Assembly: GCA_014529385.2 (NCBI GenBank)
Contig: CM043949.1
Span: 141,646,858-141,710,857 of the forward strand
From: Adiantum capillus-veneris
Taxonomy: Eukaryota > Streptophyta > Polypodiopsida > Polypodiales > Pteridaceae
Direction: 5' to 3'
DNA: 64,000 bases
Numbering within the stretch: the stretch's first letter is position 1; each line of letters begins with the position of its first letter. Of the stretch, positions 22,940 to 34,374 are shown piece by piece. The position numbers and the translations under genes were made by a program. The notes under the pieces were generated by a model. The model did not search any database. It was not told the DNA's origin and was given only the letters and a program-made list of their open reading frames with translations.

Positions 22940-24060
22940 GGGTCTTCAATAATTGGTTCTTGAGGTGGCTCTCCTTTGTAAGGCTTTTAGTAGGCTCACA
23001 TGGAAAGCATTACGTATGAGCCAATGGCTGGGCAACTTGAGTTGATAGGCCATCTCATTGATTGGCCTAAGAATCTGGAAGGGACCATAGTACCTTTTTG
23101 CTAACTTAGCATAGTACTTTTGGTGTCCCGTAGGATTCTTGCATGTCGTGTACCTTAATCGAGCCTTGGAAAATTTAAATAAGACCCAATCATTTTCTTT
23201 AAAGGCTTGGCTCTTCTGTGCTTGTCAGCATCAGCCTTTTGCCTTTGCTTTGAGATAGAGATAGCATCCTTAATCTTTTGGAAAGATTCTTGTAGGTCTC
23301 GACTATACTCATTTGCAACGAAGATCTTCCCATGTACCTTAAGTAGCAAGGGACTTTTTGATCTTCCCTCAATTACCTCGAAAGGTGCTTTTCCCGTGGA
23401 AGTATGTACAATATTATTGTAAGCATACTCCACTAAGGGTAAGTACTTCTCCCATTGGGATCTTTGATCTACTTCCATTACATAGGTTTTTAGTAGATCG
23501 AGAATTGTTAGGTTAGCTATTTCACTTTGGCCATCCGTTTGCGGGTGATAGGCCGAAGAGAAATTTAGTCTTGTTCCTAAATTCTCAAAGATACCCTTCT
23601 AGAAATTACTGGTCATTCTAGATTCTCTATCCGACACTATGGACATTGGCAAGCCATGGTACTTGAAGATTTGTGAAATGAAGAGGGTTGCCATTTGATG
23701 GGCTTTGATAGTCTTTTTGACAGGTATAAAATGAGCTTGTTTACTGAACTTGTCTACTATCGTCCATATTCCCGTATTCCCATGGATAGACTTAGGCAAT
23801 CCAAAGATAAATTCCATGGATATGCTCTCCCATGGTGAATTAGGGAATTGACAAAGGTTGAAGCAATCCAGGTTGCTTCCCTCTATCAAACTTCGTCTTT
23901 TGGCATACCACACATTAAGAAACATACTCTTGTATGTTTGCTTTCATGGTAGGCCAATAGAAATATGTTTCAATCCCCTTGAAGGTAGACTGAATCCCTC
24001 TATGCCTTGCCTAAGGAGGAGCATGAGATTCATACATTACTTTCTCATGTAGTGAGCTAG
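22940..24060 (-). pseudogene. Gypsy 2 integrase (broken)
   Basis: The zinc-binding end is only partly readable (VWYAKRRSLIEGSN at about 23900). The core starts SMEFIFGLPKSIHGN, where the first catalytic Asp is Glu, and continues FSKQAHFIPVKKTIKAHQM and SDRESRMTSNF. DGQSEIANLT (about 23500) keeps the third acidic residue. The open stretch 23155-23478 (DQRSQWEKYLPLVEYAYN) is the C-terminal core. The Asp-to-Glu change would be expected to abolish strand transfer. Confidence 0.85.
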
Positions 24061-24061
24061 T

Positions 24062-25417
24062 AATGCATAGTCTATTGCCATAGAGAATATAACCATCTTG
24101 TAAAGTAAATGGTTCTTCTTTCTTCCCTAGTGCAAGGGCTGAAATCACATCTCTAAAATTGGAATCAATAGCATACTCATCTATCATAGAAGATAGATCA
24201 TTGTGAGTTGCTATGGAAACTGCATTCACTCTCGGCCGTCTTGAGAGTGCATCGGCTACTTGATTATGCTTGCCAGCAATGTGAGCAATATGAAAATGAA
24301 ATTGCGAAAGAAAGTTTGCCCACCTCATTTGTTTGTTGGAGAGCTTGGTCTACGTCATGAAGTACTTAAGACTTTGGTGATCCGTTCGCAGAATGAAAGC
24401 AGTTCCCAATAAATAGTGCTTCCATGAGTCTAAGGCATGTAGAACTGCGAGGAGTTCCTTTTCATATATGCCTAGAGTTTGCTCAACAGGGTCGAGCCTT
24501 CCATTTTCATAGCCTATGGCGTGCCCTTCTTGAAGCAAAACAACTCCAAGGAAATCACCACAAGCATCACATTGGACCTCAAATGGCTTTGACAGATCCG
24601 ATAGTGTAAGCACAGGTTGAGAGATAAGCTTTTCTTTAAGCTTTTTGAAAGCATTGTTCTCCTTGGCAGACCATGTGTACCTAACATTTTTCTTTGTTAG
24701 GTCATGTAATGGTCCTACTATTAGTGAGAACTTTTCTATGAAGCGTCTATAGTATGCACACATACCTTTAAAGCTTCTTAATTCATGAAGATTCCTTGGT
24801 TTAGGCCATCCTTTTATTACCTCTAACTTCGATGGATCCATTTGGATGCCATGTTGGCAGATAATCAGACCTAGATACTGAATCTCTTGCAAGAAAAATT
24901 CACTTTTCTTTTGATTAACATAAAGTTTATTCTCTCTTAGAACTTGAAATATTTCTTGGAGGTGTTGCTTGTGTTCATCTAATGAATTAGAGTAGATGAT
25001 AATATCATCAAAGAACACTCCAGTAAAGGTTCGGTGAGGCCTGGATAGCTTCTCTATCAAGCGATTGAATGTGGCTGGTTCATTGGTCAAGCCAAAAGGC
25101 ATGACAATGTATTCGTAAAGATCAAACGTAGTGCGAAATGCGGTCTTTACAATGTCTTGATCAGCTATCCTTATTTGATGATAGTCACTTTTTAGGTCAA
25201 TCCTACTGAAGTAGGTGGACCCTTGTAGCTTATCAAATAGGTCTTCTACCCATGGAACGGGAAACCTATTTTTGATAGTGATCCTATTTAGTGCTCTATA
25301 GTCAACACACATACAATATGTGCCGTCTTTCTTTTGCACTAGTAGCAGAGGAGAACAAAATGGAGATGAGCTAGGCCTAACCATGCCCTTCTCAACCAAC
25401 TCATGCACTTGCCGCAT
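24062..25417 (-). pseudogene. Gypsy 2 reverse transcriptase-RNase H, one in-frame stop
   Basis: This is the best preserved pol segment of the family. From the Met at 25417 there are 355 open codons: VDYRALN (residues 38-44), FSRIDLKSDYHQIR (70-83), the catalytic FFDD (135-138), QYLGLIICQHG (180-190), then RNase H with Asp284, Glu321 and Asp346. A TAG at 24350-24352 interrupts the frame. The same frame continues through GKHNQVADALSRR, which is the end of RNase H, toward the integrase linker. LKSDYHQIR has Asp where Gly is usual. RT and RNase H make the cDNA. Confidence 0.9.
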
Positions 25418-25539
25418 AATCTCCTATTGTTGAGCTTGAGAAACTCTATAAGGAGGTTTGTTAGGCAAGGAACTTCCTGGAAGAAGTTCAATTGCATGAT
25501 CATCATTGCCTCGTTTAGGAGGTAGCTCACAATGGATGC

Positions 25540-25733
25540 CGTTAATAAAGACATCTTGAAACCCTTTGAGAAAATTGTATAACTCTAATTCCTTTTGATT
25601 GCTAAAATATTAGGTTCATTTTGAGAATCTTGAGAAGATGTCGTTAATAAAGACATCTTGAAACCCTTTGAGAAAATTGTATAACTCTAATTCCTTTTGA
25701 TTGCTAAAATATTAGGTTCATTTTGAGAATCTT
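25540..25733. repeat. 102-bp tandem duplication inside Gypsy 2
   Basis: CGTTAATAAAGACATC through TTTTGAGAATCTT occurs at 25540-25641 and again from 25642. The copies are essentially identical, so the duplication is recent. It lies between protease and RT. Confidence 0.9.
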
Positions 25734-26130
25734 TAACAAAAATCATGTACACAGAAATAGAGCTCTTTATTGACTTGTTGAAAGCTTGTGTATGTACAAT
25801 GGGTATAGTGTTACCCATTTCCTTAGCATCTATATACATATCTTTTTCCCCTGAGCTTAAAGGAGATTCTCCTTTCAGGGAATTTAACATTGGCATCCAT
25901 GCAATCAAACCATGGTGCCACTAGGATTAGATCCTCATGCTTGAGAGGAGAGATAAAGAAGTCCTCTTTGTCTACATAGCTTTGGACATGGAGCCTCAAA
26001 TTCCCCATTAAGGGAGTGACTGAAGCTTCTTGCCCCTTGAAAGCACCATATGCAGGTAGGACATCTCCCATCTCGTAGGCTTGTATGCCTAGCTTGGTGG
26101 CAAACTCTATAGATATAAAATTGTGAGTAG
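25687..26130 (-). pseudogene. Gypsy 2 protease region
   Basis: The minus strand reads DAFILVDPGSTHNF at the active site (about 26110-26150), then TKLGIQAYEMGDVLPAYGA, GNLRLHVQSYVDKEDFFISPLKHEDLILVAPWFDCM and KFPERRISF. The active-site signature is D-P-G-S. Frames are interrupted at about 25860 and 26070. Confidence 0.7.
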
Positions 26131-26286
26131 AACCAGGGTCAACGAGAATAAAAGCATCATGTTCTCTTACCTTTCCCCAAGCATGGCATAGAGGAGATCC
26201 TTTGTGGTAGAACCAGGGTCAACGAGAATAAAAGCATCACGTTCTCTTACCTTTCCCCAAGCATGGCATAGAGGAGATCCTTTGTG
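26127..26286. repeat. 80-bp tandem duplication at the gag-protease border of Gypsy 2
   Basis: GTAGAACCAGGGTCAACGAG through GGAGATCCTTTGTG occurs at 26127-26206 and 26207-26286 with one difference. Both junctions lie next to a TTGTG, which may have served as microhomology. It duplicates the protease active-site codons. Confidence 0.9.
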
Positions 26287-27666
26287 GTGAATTTTCTCCT
26301 CTTGGATTTCGACCAAGGTAGATCTAGGAGGTTCATGGCGGGTGTTCTTTTGGGGACAAGCGCGGTACGCATGCCCTTGCTCGCCGTACTTGAAACAACG
26401 ATTATCCTTGCGGTAACACTTAAGCTCTTCAAGAGAGAGTTTATTTTTGCCTTTATAAACTCCCTTCTCTTTAGCTTTGTTGGAATTGCCCTTAGGAGAC
26501 TTTTGGACATTGTCCTTCCCCTTAGGCTCATTGGAACCCTTGTTTCTGTGGGCTTATAATTTCTTTTAGCCCCCGTTTGGAAATTGATTCGAGAGGCCAC
26601 CATAGTATGGTGTATAACCGCCGATATGGTGCGTGGCCTTTGGGAGTTGACATACTCCACCATTTCTTCAATTAAGCCTGCACAAAATTGTTGCTTTTGC
26701 TCTCCAAAATCCAATTTATTGAAGACAGTGGATTTGAGTTGTAAATCCCAAAACTTGTCTACATATTCGTGAATGGATTCGTAGGGAGAGAGCTTCAAAC
26801 TTCGCCATTCGGTTAGTACTTTGTCTTTGGCATCGGTGGCTAAAAAATGCTTCGAGGTTCACTGTTGGCCCGTATGCTAGACTACCATTGTCTGGCGGAC
26901 TTTTGAAGTGCATAGCTACATGGCGTATCTTAGAGGACTCCGTGAAGCCCTCATCTCCAAACGCCACATCGAACTGTTGGATAAAGGCCAAGACTTTGTC
27001 CGTAGCACCAAAAGTGCCATCATAGGTAAGGAAAGAGATTCTCTTCCCTCCCTCTTTGAATTTCTTGACGTTGGACGACCTCTTCCAGGTGGCATAGGAT
27101 TTCCTATGGCCTCTTCTTTTTGATGGTTCAAGGTTGCACCATCACTTTCTTCAAAAGATGAGGAATTTGAGGAAGATGGAGAAGAGGGTGACCTCTTTCT
27201 CGCCTTTTTCTTTCCTTGATCTTCTTTGTTTTCACCATCACTTTCATAAGAGGAAGAGGATGAAGAAGATGGAGAAGAGGGTGTCCTCTTTCTTCTCTTG
27301 ACTTTTGTCATCCCTCTTTGAAGTATGGTGTGGAGAACTATGCGATGGTCTTCTCCGTTTTGGAGGTGATGGAGAGCGTTTAGCCCGCCGTCTTCGTGGA
27401 GCCATCTCCATCGACGTGGTGGGAGATTGACTTCTTTCTCGTTCCTTCGGTGGAGCCTCTTGATTTCTCCTTTGAGAAGGAGATGCGTCATCAAGGAGCA
27501 AATTTTTGAGCCCTTCATATGGATCATCTTCTTCTTCCCGAATCGGAGAGAGACCTCTTTTGGAAGTCTCGTAAGCAGGCTTCCTAGGTGCTCTCTCGTC
27601 ATGGTGGGGAGCTTGGAGAATCCCATGAGCACGAAGTTGCCGCTGCACTTCACTTTGGAGGGATGG
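26287..27666 (-). pseudogene. Gypsy 2 gag, N-terminus missing
   Basis: Aligned with Gypsy 1, the minus strand begins at PSLQSEVQRQLRAHG next to the inverted LTR. It continues through RGLSPIREEEDDPYEG, a basic Arg/Ser-rich stretch, FIQQFDVAFGDEGFTESSK and the capsid-like part (SPYESIHEYVDKFWDLQLKS, FDFGEQKQQFCAGL-type text). The zinc knuckle at about 26350-26400 reads CFKYGEQGHAYRAC, where the second metal ligand Cys is Tyr. Frames shift several times. Confidence 0.8.
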
Positions 27667-29366
27667 TGTCATAATAATCAATATCTAATTCTCCTAAATG
27701 ATTTTCTCATGTTAAACTGATCATTTAATATGGGGAAGTGCTAGGGGAGAAAAAGCTAGAATATTGGTTAAGCTAGCAGACCGGCCACAGTAGGGATCCA
27801 ACGGAGGGAAAATAGGGATCCAAAGGGGGGGCCATCTGCAAAAGAGCCATGTGCAACAATGGGCTAAAAAGACCCTAAGGTTCAGCCCATTAAGACTTCC
27901 AAAATGCTAAGGTTCCAAAATTCAAAGGTTGTGTCTAAAGGTCAACCCTAGGGGAAATTGGATGCTTTGTGTGTGACCAAAAAGTCTTTTCAAATCCCTA
28001 CATAGGAGGGGGTGAGCCTTGGGAGTAGGGGATGAGAGAGAAAGTCACACACACACACACACAAGCTCCCTTTGCACAAAGGGAATGAGGGACACATGTC
28101 AGCTCCCTAGCCCAGATGCCCACAAGCTGTACCCAATTCCTATTGGATGGCCTTGGACGTGGACCAATGAGAATTAGGCTAGAGTAAATCTTGTTTAATT
28201 AATTTAAAAACACTTAATAAAAGAACCAATGAGAATTAAGTCTCCTAGATGATTATTGGATAGTCTCCCAAGGGGTCCAATGAGCATTTAGCAGCCCAAT
28301 GGTTTGCCTGATTCTTATTGGCCAGGAGGCAAAGGGGTCCAATGAGAGTTTAGTTTAATTATTAAATTACCTAAAGCTCTCACAAAAGGGGAAAGGGGGA
28401 CACATGTCAGAAGGCTATCACTTATGCTGCTTAATTGTGATAGGCTAGCCTGGGGAGGTCCAATGGGGAGCCTGCAAGAGCAAATAGAAAGAGGGCTCGC
28501 CCAAGAGAGAGAGGGGGTTGATTTTTGCAAGGCATTATCACGCACACACTCACACAATCTCATGTGTGAAGTAAAGAAGACTATCTCTTCCCAAGCTTTA
28601 ATGGAGAGCTCATCACCTACTCCAAGCTTGTGAGATAGAAGCCTACATCGACATACTCTTGGCATGTGGATGCAAATTCAACCAAGAGACAAGCTTCAAT
28701 GCATGCTCAGGAATCAGGCAAGCCATTGGGATGCTGAATGCTCATTGGACCCCTTGGTAGACTGTCCAATAGTCTTTTAGAGAGCTTAATTCTTATTGGT
28801 TCTTTTATTAAGTGTCTTTAAATTAATTAAACTAGATTTACTCTAGCTTAATTTTCATTGGTCCACCTCCAAGGCCATCCAATAGGAATTGAGTACACCT
28901 TGCGGGCATCTGGGCTAGGGAGCTGACATGTGTCCCTCATTCCCTTTGTGTAAAGGGAGCTTGTGCGTGTCTGTGTGTGTGTATGAGAGTTTCTCTTTTA
29001 TCTCCTACTTCTAGGGCTCGCCCCCTCCTATGTAGGGATGGTTGAAGACTTTTGGGACACACACAAAGCATCCAAATTTCCTAAGCTTTGACCTTTGGAC
29101 ACAACCTTTGAATTTTGGAACCTTAGCATTTTGGAAGTCTTAATGGGCTGAACCTTAGGATCTTTTAAGCCCATTGTTGCACATTGCTCTTTTACAGATG
29201 GCCCCCCCTTTGGATCCCTATTTTCCCTCCTTTGGATCCCTACTGTGGCCGATCTGCTAGCTTAACCAATATTCTAGCTTTTTCTCCCCTGGCACTTCCC
29301 CATATTACATGATCAATTTAACATGATAAAATCATTTAGGAGAATTAGATATTGATTATTATGACA
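27667..29366. repeat. LTR palindrome: inverted LTR piece plus 5' LTR start
   Basis: Plus-oriented LTR text starts TGTCATAATAATC at 27667 and runs to CAATGCATGCTCA at 28709. From 28710 the LTR is read in the opposite direction and ends GATTATTATGACA at 29366. Positions 27667-28315 and 28710-29366 are inverted copies of about 650 bp around a spacer of about 394 bp. The junction at 28709/28710 has at most one or two bases of homology. Confidence 0.85.
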
Positions 29367-29469
29367 AGGCTAGCCACCATAAAAGAAGAAGTGTGGGAAT
29401 GATTGTATCATGAATGTTTTTAGAACTATCTCCTATGTATCTAGAAGGTAGGATTTTGAATAAGTAAGG

Positions 29470-29804
29470 TTGGTTATGTTCTTGCCCTATCTTGATGGAT
29501 TATTGGAGGTTTTATCAAGCAACATTTTAGTCGGGTTGTCCTGATTGAAGGAGAGGAGCTGGGAGCACAGCGGAAGCGGAAGATGAATACGCACACACAC
29601 TCACACACACTCCACCATAGCCACACACATATAGTTTGGAGGGGGAGAGCGAACACATACTGTGCACCCCCTTCTTTTTTCTCTATCTTATGCACAATAC
29701 ACATTGTACTTAGTCTTAGTCGCTCACACAAGTGTATAGCTATACACTTAGGGTTAGTAGCCGTTAGTGATGGGCGGTCGGCCACATGGCCATTAAACCT
29801 AACA
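29470..29804 (-). repeat. Copia B 3' LTR (left end not fixed)
   Basis: On the minus strand AGTGGGAGAA, a polypurine tract, is followed by TGTTAGGTTTAATGG, a standard LTR start, at 29804. The segment contains AC-rich runs at 29590-29612. I could not find its other terminus with certainty. Confidence 0.55.
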
Positions 29805-30330
29805 TTCTCCCACTTGATGGCCAATGTGGGAGATCACAAGAATGGAAGAGAACCACTCTTCACCCAAGCCCATCAACTCATAACAGTGCTAAAACTAATG
29901 GGTGGATAGACTTTTAGTGAGTGCATCCGCTGTGTTCTCTGATGTAAGAATCTTCACTAAATCAAGGCTCTTGTTTCTTAGGCATTCACGACTCAAGTGA
30001 TAACGCTTCCGGTCAATTCAATGTGTGTTTTGTTTTGGAATGAAACACTGGATCGTTAGCCAAGGCAATAGCATTTTGATTGTCACAATGAAGAACTAGT
30101 GTATACTGATCCAATCCAAGATCTTTCACTAGGCAAGCAAGCCAAATAGCTTCTTTGCATGCATGCCTCACTCAATGAAACATACTCTGCCTCTGTGGTA
30201 GAAATGGATGTACAGTCTTGAAGAACGGATCTCCAAGAAATAGCAAAACCAACAAATGTGTAAATTCAACCTCTTGTTGATTTACGACTATCAACACAAC
30301 TTGCATAATCATTGTCTACAAATCCATGAA
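29805..30330 (-). pseudogene. Copia B RNase H tail
   Basis: The minus strand reads FVDNDYASCVDSRKSTRG, YTFVGFAISWRS, STTEAEYVSLSEACKEAIWL, YTLVLHCDNQNAIALANDP, FHSKTKH and SENTADALTK. These are the consecutive RNase H motifs at the end of Copia pol, including the catalytic Asp, Glu and Asp contexts. Frameshifts and at least one stop are present. The coding part ends about 80 bp before the polypurine tract. Everything upstream (RT, integrase, gag) is missing beyond 30330. Confidence 0.85.
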
Positions 30331-32238
30331 TGGATGACTCTCCACAATTCATGATGGCCTCGATTTCCCCAATTCTTCCTCCTATCAATTTTTTTTTTTG
30401 TAGGGATGCTACGGCTGCTGAGGTAGTTAAAGGGTTTCACAAAGACTTGTGCTCTCTCAGTGAGATGGCACTCTTTGAAATGGTACCAAAGGTATCTAAG
30501 GTCTTCCCCTTCCTTCCTATGTGGTAGCTTGAAGTAGAATCACTTGGTGTTAAGCATAAGCTTTGGCTACTCCCTAATAGAGGCTTTTTGGCATCCATCT
30601 CCATTAAAACATGGGTTTTTATGGCTAATCTACTGGTTGCAACTATGGAAGAGTCTCGACTTAAAGTTCTTAATGGGGTGCAATGCTTGGACAAGGGAGG
30701 ATTGATTAAAGCTCCATTAAATAGGAGATTTTTAGATTCTAAAAAATGTGATTCCAATGCAGGTCTCTATGTCACAACCAAAGGCCTTATAATGTTGAAT
30801 ATTATGCTGTATCCGTTCAAGATATATTCACACCCTATCTCAAATGTGCTTGTAGATTCCTTGACCCAAAGGCCTCATGTGAATCAAGTATTATTTGGTT
30901 TGACCATGCTATATGTTTTACGCTCAACAATTTAGAGGTAATCTTCCTAGAGAAGAAGAGCTCATTCCATCTCACTCTCTTCTCCTCTTGGCTTGGAGGA
31001 CATGCAAGGGAATTGGTACTAGCTTAGATTGGATTTATGCAATTCCTTTCTGTAATGGTGGATACTTTTAAGGAACTTGGTGCAAATGAACCAAGAATGC
31101 TCTTAACTATATATGGGACTTATAAAGGGATAAAGACCATTATAAAGACCATCCTAGGCTTACTCAGGCCAAATTTTAAGGATGAAGAATCACCTTCCCT
31201 AAAGAGAGGCAACACTCTTATCTCCCCTAACTCTTCATTTACCTCATTTATTACGCCTTCTTCTTTGGCTTCTTCTTTGACGGATTCCAATCTAGGAAGA
31301 GGAAAATTTAAAAGTTTTACAAGAGGGAGGGGTCATGGCTTACTTGCTAAACGTCTATTAGAGATGTGACTGTGCAGGTTCTGGTGGTGAATGAAATTGG
31401 GAGGATGGTTCTACCATGTAAAGAAGCTGATTTACTAATATTTTCATATATTGTCATTTTATTGATAAGCTTTTTGAGTTCTTTTCACCTAAATCAATGT
31501 TTACTGAGCGTTCTGATTTGGTTCTTGGTAATCACTCTGCTCTTGAGAATGTTATGTTTGGTTGAAAGTACTTGGACCTTATCAAGTGTTGAGGCAAGCT
31601 TTTCCATGCATGGGAACCCCCCATATATTTTTGCCCTTTTACCAAAATATTTCCTATTATATAAGTTACTTTTGATTTTTTCTTCCTTTTTCACAAACGT
31701 TTTAGCCTTTATTAAATAAATAAGACTTATGCTAATCAATCACGATGTAGCATAAATAAGTAATCTTTCTTTGTTGATCTCTCTTTTGATTTTAAATATT
31801 AAATATATATATTCTAAATTACATTATATATTTTAGTATTTTCTAATATATTTTTCATGTATATATATTATTCCACCCTACCAAATATTTTATTCACTAG
31901 TTTTTATTTTCAAACCTCAACCCCACTTTCAAATTTCAATAATACCTCCATCTAGATGATTGCCAATCTTTTCAAAACTCTAGGTCATGTTTTCATACAC
32001 ATGAAGGAGCTTACACTTGAAGGCAAGAGAGAAGTCCACTCAAAGGGGACCACCAAAAGACTTTTGCAGCCACAAATAATACATTATTTGGCTGAATTTT
32101 TTAAGTAAAGAAGAACCCCGAATCTAAAGGAGCGTTCAACATGAAAGATGTAGCTGGTGATCTCAACTTTTAGCTCAAATTTTTAAAGAATTTTTTGGAG
32201 TTATGAACGCGGAGCTATGATTTTTGTAGTGGACCCCA
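30331..32238. other. Unassigned, with open but unrecognised frames and an AT-rich block
   Basis: A T-run lies at about 30390-30400. Plus-strand frames at 30433-30935 and 31037-31369 are open for up to 115 codons, but I recognise no domain. They could be a decayed element ORF. The block 31790-31880 is strongly AT-rich. Confidence 0.35.
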
Positions 32239-32243
32239 GTTTT

Positions 32244-33046
32244 TGTTAAGTATGGAGCCTGATTTACCCTTGTAATTTTCTATGGTAAAAACGCACATTT
32301 GTAAGGCCCCCATTATGAGGAGAATCCATCGTGCGTGAAGGAAAATCACTCACCGGAAACCAAAATTTTCACGGACAACAATCAGGGGCAACTTTAAAGG
32401 CCTCGGGGGCCTCCGCCCCCGAGACTTTTTTTTCCGCCGGAATATTATGGCCGGACGGCGGTCGGAAAGTGGTTGGAAAACAACCAGTCGGTTGGCCGGT
32501 GGCCGGTAGTCAATGGCCGATGGCCGGTGGTCGGAAGTCAATGGCCGGTGGCCGGAGGTCAATGGCCGGTGGCCGGTGGCCGAATTCAATGGCCGGTGGC
32601 CAAATTCAAAAGCGGACTTGTCTTCTCAAGGGCGGCCACACATGGGCGGATTGGAGGGTCCGATTTGGACTTATTCGCACAAGGGCGGCTACACATGGCT
32701 GTCTCTCATAAGAGAGGGCAGCCCTTTTGGCCTATAAAAGGAGGCCATTTCTACACACGTTTCATAGTGTGAAGTTGATGCAACAAGGTGAGTGTGAGGT
32801 GGTGAGAGTGAAGCAAGGCGGGAGCTCCATTAAGGGTATAATCCCTTTGTAAACTACTTCTTGTTTTGAAGTACTAAAGCCATTGAGTGGCTGCTTTCCC
32901 GTGGACGTAGCCCACATTGGGTGAACCACGTATATCGTGTGTACTCTCTCTCTCTCTCTACTCTATAATCTCGTGTATATAAATCTGTCTCTCTCCATTA
33001 AGTAATCTACTCAATTATCTATTTAGCTACGTCTTATTTCCTAACA
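32244..33046 (+). repeat. Solo LTR, 803 bp, with target duplications
   Basis: The segment begins TGTTAAGTATGG and ends TTTCCTAACA, so its ends are the inverted pair TGTTA/TAACA. GTTTT precedes it (32239-32243) and GTTTT follows it (33047-33051). No PBS follows and no polypurine tract precedes it, which marks a solo LTR left by recombination between two LTRs. It has a TATA box (TATAAAAG, 32733-32740). The CCCGTGGACGTAGCCCACAT / GGGTGAACCACG wording near the end is common in plant LTRs. The orientation follows from the TATA box. Confidence 0.88.
32455..32612 (+). repeat. GGCCGGTGGCCGG minisatellite in the solo LTR
   Basis: GGCCGGTGGCCGG and TCAATGGCCGGTGG units repeat irregularly at least eight times. 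Overlapping proline-, arginine- and tryptophan-rich frames in this stretch are by-products of the repeat. Confidence 0.85.
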
Positions 33047-33051
33047 GTTTT

Positions 33052-33486
33052 CTCATGTAATGGTGACACAGGCCATCCCTAGTTTTCTTCCCTCTAGAAT
33101 GGCTATGGTTCTACAAGTCTTCAAGCATGATTACAAGAGACAAGGCTCTTTTAATGAGGTCTTGGCAAGTCTAGAGTGATTCTATCACCATTTTTGGAGG
33201 ATCCATCCTCATCAACAATTATCCACCTTCGACAACCTCTCTTATAATTTTCTTACCTCTCTCTTCTCTCCCTAATAAGCTTATGTCTAGCCAAAGCTAG
33301 AATATTGTAAATATCTCCTATCCTCTACATCCTACCCACATTCTCTCTTCTTCTCTCTCTATTGACTCTGGTATTTTAACTAATGAGGAGACAAGATGGG
33401 AGCCACAGTCACATGCACCCCATTTTCCTAGTCACCAAAGTGGGACACTCACCTCAAATAGAAATATTGCTAAATCCTCCCCTCCT
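33052..33486. other. Unassigned spacer between solo LTR and Gypsy 5
   Basis: I see no coding domain or repeat. The text may include the 5' part of the Gypsy 5 LTR, whose start I could not place. Confidence 0.35.
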
Positions 33487-34354
33487 TCCCTATATAAGGA
33501 GGCCATGAGAGCTCACTTTGGAGAGAGAGAGAACACACACACACACACACACACCTATCCATACACACTCTTGTGGTACATGCTTGTAGCATGAACCCTA
33601 ATCACATAATCACAACACCATCATCATCACCCTCACCATGCACAAAAGATGAGCACCACACCTCCACACCACTTGTAATTAAGGGTTGAAGGCACAATTT
33701 CAAGAAGAAGAAGGGTGGACACACTCATGATATTCCTCGCCATCAACTCCCATCTCTCCATTATGCCTCCTACGATCTTGTCCCCTTCTCATTTTCCTGC
33801 CATACGCTACCTATTGTATTCATCTTTTGCAAGCAATCAACACACTCCATCTTGGTGCCATACTTTGTGTCGCTTTGGATACATCTCATTGTGAGTATGG
33901 TATATGCTTGTTCCTTGCCTTTATTTTTCTACTTATGTAAAGGTGTGCGGATTCGCCACCATACACACACACACACACTCTCTCTCTCCCTCTCATATTC
34001 CTATCATCTTGCTACTTCCATCTTGAGGTGTGCGGATTCGCCACCTCTTGTATGATAAGTGAGCATACTCGCAAGTTTCCCCTACCTCATTATCTTCCTT
34101 ACTAACATGCACGAGTAGCAAGCCCATTCTCACTCATTCACCACTCCTCTCACCTTATTCTCCGACCACCCCATTCCACATTTGGGTGTTGATCTTGAAA
34201 TTGTTTTCCATGGTATGCTTCATTGTGTATATGTATGCGTCCTAGCCGCATATCTTGCTAGGTGGTGCCCCTATTGTGTATCCCCCATGATGAGGCCATT
34301 GTGCATAGTCTTGGTGTAGAGGCCACCAGGTCTATTTTTCACTTCCGCCTCTCA
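33487..34354 (+). repeat. Gypsy 5 5' LTR, promoter-proximal part
   Basis: A TATA box (TATATAAGG, 33491-33499) is followed by an (AC)n run at about 33534-33553 and a second AC/CT run at about 33962-33990. GTGTGCGGATTCGCCACC occurs twice (about 33943 and 34027). The LTR ends CCTCTCA just before a PBS-like sequence. The upstream border is not determined. Confidence 0.5.
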
Positions 34355-34374
34355 TTTGGTGCCCCCACTGAGGA
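34355..34374 (+). other. Gypsy 5 primer-binding site (probable)
   Basis: TTTGGTGCCCCCACTGAGGA resembles the TTTGGCGCCCACCGTGGGG type of PBS found in plant Tat/Athila-like Gypsy elements. The assignment depends on position and resemblance. Confidence 0.5.

Larger units (their letters stand above)
20857..29366 (-). mobile_element. Gypsy 2: chromovirus-like element with inverted LTR piece
   Basis: This minus-strand element is of the same family as Gypsy 1. AGGCT occurs on both outer sides (20852-20856 and 29367-29371), which shows that these are the true ends of one insertion. From left to right it has the 3' LTR, polypurine tract, chromodomain, integrase, RNase H/RT, protease and gag. Then, instead of leader, PBS and a whole 5' LTR, it has an inverted LTR piece (27667-28709) and the first 657 bp of the 5' LTR (28710-29366). 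The gag N-terminus, leader and PBS are lost. Confidence 0.9.

Noticed and set aside
31037-31369. LINE-type ORF1
   Set aside because: The frame has no zinc knuckle or RNA-binding motif, and no RT or endonuclease is nearby.
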